A stretch of DNA of 64,000 nucleotides. It comes from Enhydrobacter sp. GTDB lineage: Bacteria; Pseudomonadota; Alphaproteobacteria; Reyranellales; Reyranellaceae. The notes beneath the pieces were generated by a model that saw nothing but the letters and a program-made list of their open reading frames with translations, did no database searches and was not told where the DNA came from. Location of the stretch: assembly GCF_030246845.1 (NCBI RefSeq), contig NZ_CP126889.1:1302001-1366000 (forward strand), read 5' to 3'. Positions 1-10,136 of the stretch are shown one piece after another; the stretch's first letter is position 1, and each line of letters starts with the position of its first letter. The translations under genes and the position numbers were made by a program.

Positions 1-1
1 G

Positions 2-1000
2 GACGGCGCCACAGCCGAGACCTGGCGGCGCAGCCCCTTCTACCATCTGCTGCAGACTGGCAGCGAGGAGCTGCGCCGGCGCATCGGCTTCGGCGAGTCG
101 GCCGACTTTCCCGTCATCGAGGAAATGAAGGCGCTGGGCCATACCGACTACATCGCTTTCGTCTACCGCTTTGCATCCGACGCCACGATCGGCGAGATGG
201 ACTGCGTCTATTCCGGATGGTCGACGCGCAACGCCGCGGGCTTTGGCGACGCGGGCATCGCGGCCCTCCGCCGCCTCGCACCGGCCCTGGGGCTTGCCAT
301 GAAGAGCGCTGCGCTCGCCAACGTGGCCGACACGCTGGTCGAGGTTTATCTCGGCCGCGACGCCGGACGGCGCGTGATCAAGGGCCGCATCCAGCGCGGC
401 GTCGCCGACCGCATCGATGCCGTGCTGTGGTTCTCCGATCTCCACGATTTCACGTCGATCACCGATACGGCCGCCCCCGACGAGATCATTCCGCTCTTGA
501 ACGACTATGCCGATGCGGTGATCACGGCGATCCACGAGGCCGGCGGCGAGGTGCTGAAGCTGATCGGCGACGGCACGCTCGCGATCTTCCGCGCCAAGGA
601 TCCAGCCGTGGCTTGTGCCAGCGCACTTCGTGCCGAAGCGGCGATGCGCCGTAACGTGCAGGCGCTGAACGCCAGGCGGGCGATGGAAGCGCGGCCGACC
701 TCGACGGTCTATCTTGGCCTGCATATCGGCGAAGTGTTCTACGGCAATATCGGCAGTGTCGACCGGCTCGATTTCACCGTCGTCGGGCCGGCGGTGAACG
801 AGGCGAGCCGCATCGCGTCGATGTGTCGTTCGGTCGACCGTCCGCTGCTGATCTCCTCCGCGTTCGCCGACGCCCTGCCGGCCGAGAAGCGCAAGAAGCT
901 GGTGTCGGTCGGCCGCTTCGCCCTGCGCGGCGTGGGTCGGGCGCAGGACCTATTCACGCTCGATCCAGCCCTCATCCAGACGCCGCACAACGGAACGTGA
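2..1000 (+). CDS. Class III adenylate/guanylate cyclase, C-terminal part (5' end outside window)
   Basis: The reading frame is already open at base 2, so the start lies upstream; 332 residues are visible. The last ~190 residues form a class III nucleotide cyclase domain. The first metal-binding aspartate lies in FSDLHDFTSI, the second in KLIGDGTLAIF, and the later core reads DFTVVGPAVNEASRI. The enzyme should make cAMP or cGMP from the triphosphate; the sequence does not decide which. The first ~140 visible residues belong to an N-terminal region that may be a sensor and that I cannot name. No membrane segment is seen in the visible part. The gene ends 125 bases before a sugar ABC transporter on the same strand, with no clear sign of co-transcription. 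Confidence 0.85.
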   Translation, partial: DGATAETWRRSPFYHLLQTGSEELRRRIGFGESADFPVIEEMKALGHTDYIAFVYRFASDATIGEMDCVYSGWSTRNAAGFGDAGIAALRRLAPALGLAMKSAALANVADTLVEVYLGRDAGRRVIKGRIQRGVADRIDAVLWFSDLHDFTSITDTAAPDEIIPLLNDYADAVITAIHEAGGEVLKLIGDGTLAIFRAKDPAVACASALRAEAAMRRNVQALNARRAMEARPTSTVYLGLHIGEVFYGNIGSVDRLDFTVVGPAVNEASRIASMCRSVDRPLLISSAFADALPAEKRKKLVSVGRFALRGVGRAQDLFTLDPALIQTPHNGT

Positions 1001-1125
1001 AATCGCTTTCCCGACTCGCCAGGAAAAATTCCGCGGCACGACTTGCGCCCATTCCTTCCAGATGCGTACGATGACGCCAACAAATGCCGTCCAGAGAGGC
1101 GGTCGTCTTCTGGGAGGAAGAAAAC

Positions 1126-2451
1126 ATGGTTCAGACGAAACGTCGGAGTGTCATCAAGCTTGCCGGCAGCGCAGCCGCCGTCGCGTCCACGGGTATGGCC
1201 GGAATCCTCGCCTCGGGTCGCACGCCCGCCTATGCCCAGCAGAAAACCGTCCACTGGCTGCGCTGGGTCGACTTCGTGCCGGCATCCGACACGCTCCTGC
1301 GCAAGGAACTGATACCGGCGGCCGAGAAGGAACTCGGCATGAAGATCAACCTCGAGACGGTGAACGGCAACGACCTGCAACCGCGCGCCACGGCGGCCAT
1401 CCAGTCGGGCTCGGGGCCCGACCTGATCATGGCATTCAACAACTACACCTACATCTACGCCAACAGCGTGGTCGACGTGAGCGACATTGCCGAGGAGCTC
1501 AGCAAGCGCGAAGGCGGCATCTATAAATACTGCCGTTCCTTCTGCAGCGACGGCAAAATGTTCATGGCCATGCCATGGGCCGTGATCGGCGCCATGGTCG
1601 CTTACCGCAAGTCGTGGTTCGAGGAAGCGGGCTTCAACGCCTTTCCCCAGACCTGGCAGGAGTATCACGACGCGGGAAAGAAGCTGAAAGCCAAAGGTCG
1701 GCCGATCGGCCAGACGCTCGGCCACACTTTTGGCGATGCGCCGACCTTCACCTATCCCTTCATGTGGTCGTGGGGCGGCAAGGAGGTCGAGGCCGACGGC
1801 AAGACCGTCGCCATCAACTCCAAGGAAACGATCGAATCGGTCAAGTTCATGACCGGGTTCTGGAAGGACTGCTGCGACGAGGGTGGGCTGGCCTGGGACG
1901 ATACCAACAACAACCGCGCCTTCCTGTCGGGCACCATCTCGGCGACTTTGAACGGCGCCTCGATCTACATCGAGACCTTGCGCAAGCCCGACCAGTACCA
2001 GACCGAGAAGGGCAAGCCGATGAAGGAAGACATCATGCACTCGCCCCTGCCGAAGGGCCCGGCGGGTCAGTTCGGCATGCACCTGATGCAATCCGACATG
2101 CTGATGAAGTATTCCAAGAACCAGGCTGCCGCGAAGGAATTCCTGCGCTGGATCCACGCCGAGAAGAACTACGGCAAGTGGTTCGAGTCGCAGAAGGGCT
2201 ACTCGACGCCGCCGACGACCAAGTGGGAGTCGAGCCCGGTATGGAACGCCGACCCGGTGCTCGCGCCGTTCAAGGTCGCGGCCCGTCTCGGCCAGGCGCC
2301 GGGCTATGCCGGTCCGCCCAACGCCAAGGCCGCCGAGGGCCTGTCGAAGTACATCATCACCGACATGTATGCCAAGGCGGTGCAGGGCATGGCGCCGGAG
2401 GAATCGGTGAAATGGGCGGAGGGCGAGCTGAAGAAGATCTACTCGGCCTGA
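1126..2451 (+). CDS. ABC transporter sugar-binding protein (CUT1 type), Tat-exported
   Basis: A 441-residue extracellular solute-binding protein of family 1 (MalE/UgpB class), which captures a carbohydrate-like ligand in the periplasm. The ATG at 1126 is chosen because GGGAGGAAG sits just upstream and the protein then opens with a twin-arginine signal (K-R-R-S-V-I-K, RR at residues 6-7) ending near PAYAQQ. An earlier in-frame ATG at 1084 would only add 14 residues before this signal. Two permeases and an ATPase follow directly, so this is the binding subunit of a complete importer. The ligand cannot be read from the sequence; polyols, sugars and glycerol-3-phosphate derivatives are all known for the family. 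Confidence 0.9.
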   Translation: MVQTKRRSVIKLAGSAAAVASTGMAGILASGRTPAYAQQKTVHWLRWVDFVPASDTLLRKELIPAAEKELGMKINLETVNGNDLQPRATAAIQSGSGPDLIMAFNNYTYIYANSVVDVSDIAEELSKREGGIYKYCRSFCSDGKMFMAMPWAVIGAMVAYRKSWFEEAGFNAFPQTWQEYHDAGKKLKAKGRPIGQTLGHTFGDAPTFTYPFMWSWGGKEVEADGKTVAINSKETIESVKFMTGFWKDCCDEGGLAWDDTNNNRAFLSGTISATLNGASIYIETLRKPDQYQTEKGKPMKEDIMHSPLPKGPAGQFGMHLMQSDMLMKYSKNQAAAKEFLRWIHAEKNYGKWFESQKGYSTPPTTKWESSPVWNADPVLAPFKVAARLGQAPGYAGPPNAKAAEGLSKYIITDMYAKAVQGMAPEESVKWAEGELKKIYSA

Positions 2452-2491
2452 GGCGGACCGCCATCCCGCAACCCAAACCGACGGGTACCGC

Positions 2492-3424
2492 ATGACAGTG
2501 ACCGCCGTCCCGGGTACGGCAGCAGCCAGACGCCCCGTCCCGCGGCTGCGCAAGCTCGAAGACGAGCGTTGGCTGGCCCTGGTGTTGCTTGCGCCGACGG
2601 CGATCCTGCTCGGCCTGTTCATCGCCTATCCTTTCGTCGAGGGCGTGCTGCTGGCGCTGAGCGACGCCCGGGTCGGCGATCCCGGTCATTTCGTGGGCCT
2701 GGCGAATTTCGCCAAGCTCTGGAACGACAACATCTTCTGGACGGCGGTCTGGAACACCTTCTGGTACACGGGCGTCACGACGGTGTTCAAGCTCGGGCTG
2801 GGGCTGTGGCTCGCGATGCTGCTCAACCGGCATTTCCGCGGCAAAGCCCTGGTGCGGGCCTTCATCCTCCTGCCGTTCATCATTCCGACGGTGCTGTCGA
2901 CCTTCGCCTGGAAGTGGATGTTCGATCCGACTTTCAGCGTCATCAACTGGACGCTCCACCAGCTCGACTTCATCACCCAGCGCATCAACTGGCTGGGCGA
3001 TCCCAACCTCGCCATGGCGTCGATCATCGTGGTCAATATCTGGCGCGGCGTGCCGTTCTTCGCCATCAGCCTGCTCGCCGGCCTGCAGACCATCAGCCCC
3101 GAGCTGAACGAGGCGGCGGCGATCGACGGGGCGCGGCCGTGGGCGCGCTTCTGGCTGATCACCTGGCCGCTCCTGCTGCCGGTGACCATGGTGGTGATGC
3201 TGTTCTCGGTGATCCAGACCTTCGCCGACTTCCAGCTCGTCTATGTCATGACCGGCGGCGGGCCGGCGAACGCCACCCACCTCTTCGCCACCTACGCCTA
3301 CCAGATCGGCATCGGCACCGGCCTGCTGTCGCAGGGCGCGGCAGTGTCGCTCGCGATGTTCCCGTTCCTGTTCGTGATCGTGGTGATCCAGCTCCTCTAC
3401 ATCCGCCGCGTGGAGGTCCGCTGA
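2492..3424 (+). CDS. Carbohydrate ABC transporter permease (MalF/UgpA type)
   Basis: A 310-residue inner-membrane permease with about six hydrophobic segments. The cytoplasmic EAA loop that contacts the ATPase is at about residues 205-225 (EAAAIDGARPWARFWLITWP). The length and a short cytoplasmic N-terminus before the first membrane helix are normal for CUT1 permeases of this type. It lies 40 bases after the binding protein and 28 bases before the second permease on the same strand, so the four genes form one operon. It should pair with the 3453-4304 product to form the membrane channel. Confidence 0.92.
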   Translation: MTVTAVPGTAAARRPVPRLRKLEDERWLALVLLAPTAILLGLFIAYPFVEGVLLALSDARVGDPGHFVGLANFAKLWNDNIFWTAVWNTFWYTGVTTVFKLGLGLWLAMLLNRHFRGKALVRAFILLPFIIPTVLSTFAWKWMFDPTFSVINWTLHQLDFITQRINWLGDPNLAMASIIVVNIWRGVPFFAISLLAGLQTISPELNEAAAIDGARPWARFWLITWPLLLPVTMVVMLFSVIQTFADFQLVYVMTGGGPANATHLFATYAYQIGIGTGLLSQGAAVSLAMFPFLFVIVVIQLLYIRRVEVR

Positions 3425-3452
3425 CATGCAGCGCCGGCAGGGAGGTGCGTGA

Positions 3453-4304
3453 ATGATCGAGGGTGCGCTGTGGCGGCGATGGATTTTCTACAACATCCCG
3501 CTGATCCTGTTCGTCTTCGTCCTGCTGTTTCCCTTCTACTGGATGATCGTCACGAGCTTCCGGCCGGACGGTGAGCTCTATCGGCCGTGGAACGCCGTGA
3601 ACTACATGCCGTTCTGGACCAACCACCCCACGCTCGAGCACTTCCGCTACCTCTTCGAGGAAACCGATTTCGGGCGATGGATGGTGAACACGATGTTCAT
3701 CGCCGTCACCTCGACGGTGATCTCGCTGTTCTGCGGCGTGCTGGCGGGCTATGCCCTGGCCCGGCTCAACTTCCCCTTCGCCGGCAGCCTCGGCACGATG
3801 ATCTTCATCACCTATCTCGTGCCGCAGACCCTGCTGTTCATCCCGCTGGCCGAGATCATCCGCAACTTTCACCTCGGCGACACCCCGTGGTCGCTGATCC
3901 TCACCTATCCCACCTTCCTGATCCCCTTCTGCACCTGGCTGATGATGGGGTACTTCAAGGCGATCCCGAAGGAGCTCGAGGAGTGCGCCCGCATCGACGG
4001 CGCCTCGCGCTGGAAGGCGATGCTCTACATCATCGTCCCGATCGCCGTGCCCGGTATCCTGTCGGCCGGCATCATCGCCTTCACGCTCTCCTGGAACGAG
4101 TTCATCTACGCCCTCGTCTTCCTCTCCTCGCCCGAGCAGAAGACGGTGGCGGTGGGCGTCACCTCGGAGCTGATTCGGGGCGACGTGTTCTTCTGGGGCT
4201 CGCTGATGGCGGGCGCGCTTCTGGGATCGGTCCCGGTGGCGATCGTCTACTCGTTCTTCGTCGAACACTACGTATCGGGCCTCACCGGCTCGGTGAAGGG
4301 TTAG
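3453..4304 (+). CDS. Carbohydrate ABC transporter permease (MalG/UgpE type)
   Basis: A 283-residue permease, the partner of the preceding gene. Hydrophobic segments begin at about residue 12, and the EAA loop lies at about 173-193 (EECARIDGASRWKAMLYIIVP). The ATG at 3453 is preceded by GGGAGGTGCGTGA, a good ribosome binding site. The stop lies five bases before the ATPase start, which is typical of tightly coupled ABC operons. The cyclase that precedes the operon gives no hint about the substrate. Confidence 0.92.
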   Translation: MIEGALWRRWIFYNIPLILFVFVLLFPFYWMIVTSFRPDGELYRPWNAVNYMPFWTNHPTLEHFRYLFEETDFGRWMVNTMFIAVTSTVISLFCGVLAGYALARLNFPFAGSLGTMIFITYLVPQTLLFIPLAEIIRNFHLGDTPWSLILTYPTFLIPFCTWLMMGYFKAIPKELEECARIDGASRWKAMLYIIVPIAVPGILSAGIIAFTLSWNEFIYALVFLSSPEQKTVAVGVTSELIRGDVFFWGSLMAGALLGSVPVAIVYSFFVEHYVSGLTGSVKG

Positions 4305-4309
4305 CGTCC

Positions 4310-5401
<1,092 letters not shown>

Positions 5402-5404
5402 CAC

Positions 5405-6256
5405 CTACTCCTTCGGGCCGCTCCAGCTTTCGAGCACGTCCCACTTGGCCTTGCGCTGCGCCTCGCGCGATTTCTTGAAGTCGTGGCCGTAGGGCGCGGT
5501 GTCGAACGACCCGTAGGTCGGGTTGGCGATCACCAGCCAGTCGCGGCCCCAATGAGCCTTGTCCTCCTCGAACACCTTCTGCCGTTCCGCCTCGCTGCTG
5601 CGGTAGCGGTCGTCGAAATCGCCGAGATTGTCGCCGAAGTTCAGCAGGATCCGATAGTCCCTGGCGATGAACGCCCGGCGCGTGCCCTTTCGGCTGCCCC
5701 AGTCCGGTCGCTCGTTCTGCATCAGGAAGGTATCGACATTGCCGCTCATGGGGAAGCCCAGCTTCTCCATGTTCTCGCGTGTGTCCTTCTCGGTCACGGC
5801 GTCGCGGTTGCTGATATAGAAGACCTTCACGCCCCGCGAGTCGGCATATCGCGTGAACTCCACGGCGCCAGGAATCGCCTTCGAGATCTGCGCCGCGCAG
5901 AACTGGTTCCAGGTTTTGGTGCTGAAGGACTGGTCGGCCTTCATCATCCAGACCTCGTAGGGCGAGTTGTCCAGCAGCGTCTCGTCGATATCGAGCACGA
6001 CCGCAGGCGGCAAATTCGCGTAGTCGCCCTTCTGCTCGACGGGCGCGGCCGTCCAGCTCCTGTCGGCCAATGCCTCGTCGAGGCGGACGCGCGCGAGTGC
6101 ATAGACCGTGAGCGCATTGCCCTTGTATTCGACCGAGCGCTGGTTCCAGAGCACCGCCAGCAGCAGGTCGTTCGGCGGCGGCTCCTCGGCCCGCGCTGCC
6201 GCTCCCGTGATCGCGACGATGGCGATGGCCAGCGCCGTCCCCTTGCGCATGATCAT
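5405..6256 (-). CDS. Secreted HAD-family acid phosphatase / 5'-nucleotidase (class C, e(P4)-like)
   Basis: A 283-residue protein with a signal peptide (about residues 1-23, ending AAARA). It has no lipobox cysteine, so unlike Haemophilus e(P4) it is probably a free periplasmic enzyme. The HAD nucleophile motif is VVLDIDETLLDNSPYE, followed by FYISNRDA and NFGDNLGDFDD. Family members remove phosphate from nucleoside monophosphates or NMN. Its ATG overlaps the TGA of the adenosine deaminase gene (ATGA), so it is the last gene of the nucleoside operon. The inferred role is to turn periplasmic nucleotides into nucleosides for the ABC importer of the same operon. A second ATG two codons downstream is also possible. 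Confidence 0.88.
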   Translation of the reverse strand: MIMRKGTALAIAIVAITGAAARAEEPPPNDLLLAVLWNQRSVEYKGNALTVYALARVRLDEALADRSWTAAPVEQKGDYANLPPAVVLDIDETLLDNSPYEVWMMKADQSFSTKTWNQFCAAQISKAIPGAVEFTRYADSRGVKVFYISNRDAVTEKDTRENMEKLGFPMSGNVDTFLMQNERPDWGSRKGTRRAFIARDYRILLNFGDNLGDFDDRYRSSEAERQKVFEEDKAHWGRDWLVIANPTYGSFDTAPYGHDFKKSREAQRKAKWDVLESWSGPKE

Positions 6257-7212
6257 GATTGCACCCCCTCGAGCAGTCGCCGCTTCGTCGCGGCATCGAC
6301 GAACGATGCCTCGATCGCCGTTCGCACGATCTGGCGCAGCGCCGTGTCCGGCAGGCCCGCCGCCTCGTATTCGGCGGCCAGCGTCGTATGGAAGAATGGC
6401 GGATCGTCCGAGTTGAGCGTCACCCGCACGCCGGATGCGATCAATCGATGGAGCGGATGGGCGGCGCGGTCGGGATAGACGCCAAGCGCGATGTTGCTGC
6501 CGGGGCAGACCTCGAGCACCGTGCCGCGCCGCGCCAACTCCTCCAGCAAGGCGGGATCCTCGGCGGATCGCACGCCGTGGCCGATACGGCTGACCGGCAA
6601 GGCCCGGATCGCCCCCCAGACGCTCTCGGGCCCCAACACTTCTCCGGCATGGACCGTGCAGCCGTACCCCTTCTCGTGCGCCAGCCGGTAGGCCGGCGCG
6701 AAGTCGGCCGGGGTGTACTTCGCCTCGTCGCCGCCCATGCCGAAGGCCACCACATAAGGATGCGGCTCGGCGACCATGCGCTCGACCAGCGCAAGGGCGC
6801 GCTCCGGGCCAAGGTGGCGGATGCAGACCACGATGATGCGGCCGACGATGCCGCACTCGCGGCTGGCCCGGTCGATGCCGTCGGCCAATGCCGCCAGCCA
6901 GTCGGCATAAGCGATGCCCAGCGCCTTCGGCCGCTCGGGCGAGCAGAACATCTCGACATAGACGGCCCCCTGGGCCGCAGCGCCGACGAGATAGGAATAG
7001 ATCACATCGCCAAAATCGCGTGGCGTCTTTAGCACGCCGCAGACCCGGTCATAGGCGGCCAGGAAGCTCAGGAAATCCCGCCAGACATAGCTGCCGTCCG
7101 GACCGAACAGGCCGTCCGGAAGGGCCAGTCCGTTGCGCGCCGCGAGTTCCCGCGCCAGCGCCGGCGTGATGGAACCTTCGAGATGGCAGTGCAGTTCGGC
7201 CTTGGGGATCAA
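6253..7212 (-). CDS. add: Adenosine deaminase family protein
   Basis: A 319-residue metal-dependent deaminase. The zinc motif H-C-H is at residues 8-10 (ELHCHLEGS), the catalytic HAGE in GCTVHAGEVLGPESVW, the next histidine in SRIGHGVRS and the zinc aspartate in TLNSDDPPFF. The start is a TTG at 7212 whose TTGA overlaps the stop of the dioxygenase gene; GCGAGG lies six bases upstream, and the conserved HCHLEG must be near the N-terminus. It should convert adenosine or deoxyadenosine to (deoxy)inosine, which the operon's purine nucleoside phosphorylase can split. Some members of this branch act on adenine instead, so the exact substrate is open. Confidence 0.9.
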   Translation of the reverse strand: MIPKAELHCHLEGSITPALARELAARNGLALPDGLFGPDGSYVWRDFLSFLAAYDRVCGVLKTPRDFGDVIYSYLVGAAAQGAVYVEMFCSPERPKALGIAYADWLAALADGIDRASRECGIVGRIIVVCIRHLGPERALALVERMVAEPHPYVVAFGMGGDEAKYTPADFAPAYRLAHEKGYGCTVHAGEVLGPESVWGAIRALPVSRIGHGVRSAEDPALLEELARRGTVLEVCPGSNIALGVYPDRAAHPLHRLIASGVRVTLNSDDPPFFHTTLAAEYEAAGLPDTALRQIVRTAIEASFVDAATKRRLLEGVQS

Positions 7213-8021
7213 TTGAAACCTCGCAGCGGATGATCGGGACGCTGAAGCCAGTTGTCGGCATCGTAGACGGCCTGGCCGTCGATCAGGTGCAGCGCATAGG
7301 CGTGCCGCGGACGGTCGGAGCGATTGGCGGCGCTGGCATGCGGCAGCAATCCGTGCAGTACCACCAGCGACCCGCGCGGCACTTCCAGCGCGACGGGCTC
7401 GGCGTCGGGCCATGGCGTCGCATCGAGCCTGGACGTGATCAGATCCGATCCCACCCGATGGAAGCGTTCGCGCAACGGGCCGCGATGCGCGCCGGCCAGC
7501 GCCAGCAGGCAGCCATTGTTTCGGTCGGCGTCGTCGAGCGCCATCCAGAAGCCGGTTACTGTCGAGGGCCTCGTGTAGAGGTAGGTCGCGTCCTGGTGCC
7601 AGCCCACTTCCGCCCCGATCCGCGGCTGCTTGAAGAGATACATCGATTGCAGCAGCAGCGGCTGGGTGAGGCCCAGCGCAGCGGCGAGCGCGGCCAGGCA
7701 TGGCTGGCGCGAAACGCGATCGAATACCGGGTCGAGATCGTGCAAGGCGTGGCCGATCTTGTTCAGGGCGAGCCCGGTCGGCCGGTCCGCCGCCTCCTCC
7801 TCGAAAAAGAACCGGATGGCCTCGCCCGACTCCTGAAAATAGCGATCGCGGGCATGGCCCTGGTCGCGGGCGGAGAAGATCGTGCGCGCCGGTCCGGGAT
7901 CGAAGGCCGCGACCAGCTCGGCAGCACGCGCCTGCAGGGCGTCGCAATCCTGCGACGACACGAACCGTTCGAGCACAAGGAAGCCGTCGCGCTCGTAGGT
8001 GGCGAGATCGATATCGCTCAC
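7209..8021 (-). CDS. PhyH-family 2-oxoglutarate/Fe(II) dioxygenase, PHYHD1-like, in nucleoside operon
   Basis: A 270-residue non-haem iron dioxygenase. The metal triad is visible: H142 and D144 (GWHQDATYLYT) and H228 (GLLPHASAAN), with the 2-oxoglutarate-binding arginine at R239, eleven residues after H228. The text around it (GFWMALDDADRNNGCLLALAGAH; YALHLIDGQ; ADNWLQRP) resembles the animal PHYHD1 branch rather than phytanoyl-CoA hydroxylase proper. The GTG start at 8021 forms a GTGA overlap with the stop of deoA, and its own stop overlaps the TTG of add, so it is translationally coupled on both sides to nucleoside-degrading enzymes. A nucleoside or nucleobase substrate is my inference; none is proven by the sequence. 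Confidence 0.85.
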   Translation of the reverse strand: MSDIDLATYERDGFLVLERFVSSQDCDALQARAAELVAAFDPGPARTIFSARDQGHARDRYFQESGEAIRFFFEEEAADRPTGLALNKIGHALHDLDPVFDRVSRQPCLAALAAALGLTQPLLLQSMYLFKQPRIGAEVGWHQDATYLYTRPSTVTGFWMALDDADRNNGCLLALAGAHRGPLRERFHRVGSDLITSRLDATPWPDAEPVALEVPRGSLVVLHGLLPHASAANRSDRPRHAYALHLIDGQAVYDADNWLQRPDHPLRGFN

Positions 8022-9340
8022 GGAACCACCCGGTCGATCACGACCGGCCTTTCCGGAGGGGACGCATCGTCGATATGGATCGCCTCGCGAACGGCCGCGA
8101 TCGCCGACTCCGCATCGGCTTCGCTCGCCGCATGGACAGCGCACAGCTCGTCGCCGGCCTGCACGTACGCGCCCACATCGACCACGCCGGTCAAGCCGAC
8201 GGAGGAATCGATGGCGTCGTCGGCATGGCGGCGACCGCCGCCCAGTGCAACCACGGCAATGCCGATTTGCCGCGCATCCATCCCGACGACATGGCCGCCG
8301 CGTTCGGCGCGACAGGGCTTCACGACTGGAGCCTGTGCCAGGTAGCGCTCGGCACGATCGACGAAGTCGCCGGGACCGCCCAAAGCCGCCACCATGCGCG
8401 CGAACCTCTCCGCGGCGCTGCCATCGGCCAACGCGGCGTCGGCCCGCGACCGGCCGGCCGCGACACTCGACGCGAGGCCGCCCAGGGCCAGCATTTCTCC
8501 CGCCAGCGCCATGACCACCTCATGCAGACGCTGATCGCGCGTTCTGCTGCCTTTGAGATAGGCAACGGCTTCGGCCATTTCGAGCGCGTTGCCGACATTC
8601 CGCCCCAGCACCTGGTCCATGTCGGTGACGAGCGCCACGATCGGCAGGCCGGCACGCTCGGCGACGGCGACAAGGCTCCGCGCCAGGTCGCGCGCCATCG
8701 GCTCGCTGTCACAAAAGGCGCCCGAGCCGCATTTGACGTCCATCGCCAGGCCGCCGAGACCGGCCGCGATCTTCTTGCTGAGGATCGAGCTCACGAGCAG
8801 CGGGATCGATTCCACGCTCCCCGTCACATCCCGTATGCCGTAGAGGCGCCGATCCGCCGGCGCGAGATCGTCGGTCTGGCCGATGATTGCGCAGCCCACC
8901 TCGCGCACGACCCTGCGGAAAGTCGCCACGTCCGGCTGTGTCTCGTAGCCGATGATCGAGTCGAACTTGTCGAGCGTGCCGCCGGTATGGCCGAGGGCGC
9001 GACCCGAGATCATCGGCACGAAGCCGCCGCAGGCCGCGACGACGGGCGCCAGCATCAGGCTCACCTTGTCGCCGACCCCGCCGCTCGAATGCTTGTCGAT
9101 CACCGGACCGGGCAGATCGAGATCCGACCAGTCGAGCATGACACCCGATCGGGCGAGCGCCAGGGTGAAGGCCACACGCTCCTCAAGCACCATGTCGCGG
9201 AAGAACACCGACATGGCGAAGGCCGCCACCTGGCCTTCGCTGAGGCTGCCATCGGTGATGCCACGCACGATCTCGGCAATCTCCCTGGCCGACAGCACCT
9301 TGCCGTCGCGCTTCTTGCGGATGATCTCCTGCGGCAGCAT
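8018..9340 (-). CDS. deoA: Thymidine phosphorylase
   Basis: A 440-residue enzyme that splits thymidine (and often deoxyuridine or uridine) with phosphate into base and (deoxy)ribose-1-phosphate. The family signature is plain: PVIDKHSSGGVGDKVSL near residues 75-90, then SGRALGHTGGTLDKFDSI, and VKCGSGAF in the middle. The length and N-terminal LPQEIIRKKRDGKVLS match bacterial DeoA. The ATG at 9340 is seven bases after the purine phosphorylase stop. Together with cdd upstream it gives a route cytidine/deoxycytidine to uracil, and thymidine to thymine. Confidence 0.95.
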   Translation of the reverse strand: MLPQEIIRKKRDGKVLSAREIAEIVRGITDGSLSEGQVAAFAMSVFFRDMVLEERVAFTLALARSGVMLDWSDLDLPGPVIDKHSSGGVGDKVSLMLAPVVAACGGFVPMISGRALGHTGGTLDKFDSIIGYETQPDVATFRRVVREVGCAIIGQTDDLAPADRRLYGIRDVTGSVESIPLLVSSILSKKIAAGLGGLAMDVKCGSGAFCDSEPMARDLARSLVAVAERAGLPIVALVTDMDQVLGRNVGNALEMAEAVAYLKGSRTRDQRLHEVVMALAGEMLALGGLASSVAAGRSRADAALADGSAAERFARMVAALGGPGDFVDRAERYLAQAPVVKPCRAERGGHVVGMDARQIGIAVVALGGGRRHADDAIDSSVGLTGVVDVGAYVQAGDELCAVHAASEADAESAIAAVREAIHIDDASPPERPVVIDRVVP

Positions 9341-9347
9341 GACTGCT

Positions 9348-10136
9348 TCAGCCGTAGCTTTCGAGGAAACCGCGCAGCAGCCGGCGGAGCTGCCCGGCGG
9401 ATGCGTTCGCCACGGTGATGGTCTGGTCGTGGCCGATCGCGCCTGGAACCAGGCCGGCGGCGTAGTTGGTCATCACCGAGACAGCCGCCACTTTGAGGCC
9501 GGCATGGCGTGCAAGGATGGTCTCCGGTGCGGTCGACATGCCGACTGCATCCGCGCCCATCGTGACGGCGGCCCGGATCTCGGCCGGCGTCTCGAAGCTC
9601 GGTCCGCAGAACCAGATGTAGATGCCGTCGTGGCAGCGGATGCTGGCTGCCTTCGCCGTCGCCAGCAGCCTTTGTGCAAGCATCGGATCGTAGGCATCGA
9701 CCATGTCGACGAAGCGCCGATCGGCGCCGAGGCCGAACAGCGGATTGACGCCCGTGAAGTTGATGTGGTCGGTGATGACCATCAGCGAGCCTGGCGGCAT
9801 GTCGAGCCGCAGGCTGCCGGCCGCGTTGGTCTGCAGCAGCGTCTCGCAGCCCAGCTCCGCCATCGCCTCGATGGGCGTCCGCATCTCGTCGGCGCGGCCG
9901 AATTCGTAGTAGTGCGCCCGGCCCTGCAGGACGGCGACCGGCGTTGCCCCGACATGGCCGAGCACGAGCCGCCCTTCATGCCCGGCGACGGTCGGCCTCG
10001 GGAAGTCCGGCAGCTCGGCATAAGGGATCGCCGCCAGCGCTTTCACCTCCTCGACGAAACTGCCCAGTCCCGAACCCAGCAGGACCGCCACCTTGGGTCT
10101 GAAGCCGGGCGCATGGCGCGCGATCGCCTCGATCAT
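9348..10136 (-). CDS. punA: Purine-nucleoside phosphorylase (trimeric, class II type)
   Basis: A 262-residue member of the trimeric PNP/MTAP group. The phosphate-binding GSGLG near residue 20, GRAHYYEFG, the base-pocket run TNAAGSL and the GPSFETPAEIRA segment are all present. It should split inosine and guanosine (and deoxy forms) to hypoxanthine or guanine plus pentose-1-phosphate. The ATG at 10136 overlaps the stop of cdd as ATGA. It follows logically from the adenosine deaminase of the same operon, whose product inosine is the usual substrate. Confidence 0.92.
   Translation of the reverse strand: MIEAIARHAPGFRPKVAVLLGSGLGSFVEEVKALAAIPYAELPDFPRPTVAGHEGRLVLGHVGATPVAVLQGRAHYYEFGRADEMRTPIEAMAELGCETLLQTNAAGSLRLDMPPGSLMVITDHINFTGVNPLFGLGADRRFVDMVDAYDPMLAQRLLATAKAASIRCHDGIYIWFCGPSFETPAEIRAAVTMGADAVGMSTAPETILARHAGLKVAAVSVMTNYAAGLVPGAIGHDQTITVANASAGQLRRLLRGFLESYG

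Noticed and set aside
739..2622. A 627-codon open frame on the minus strand
   Set aside because: It runs antisense to the cyclase and sugar-binding protein genes, with no recognisable protein features.
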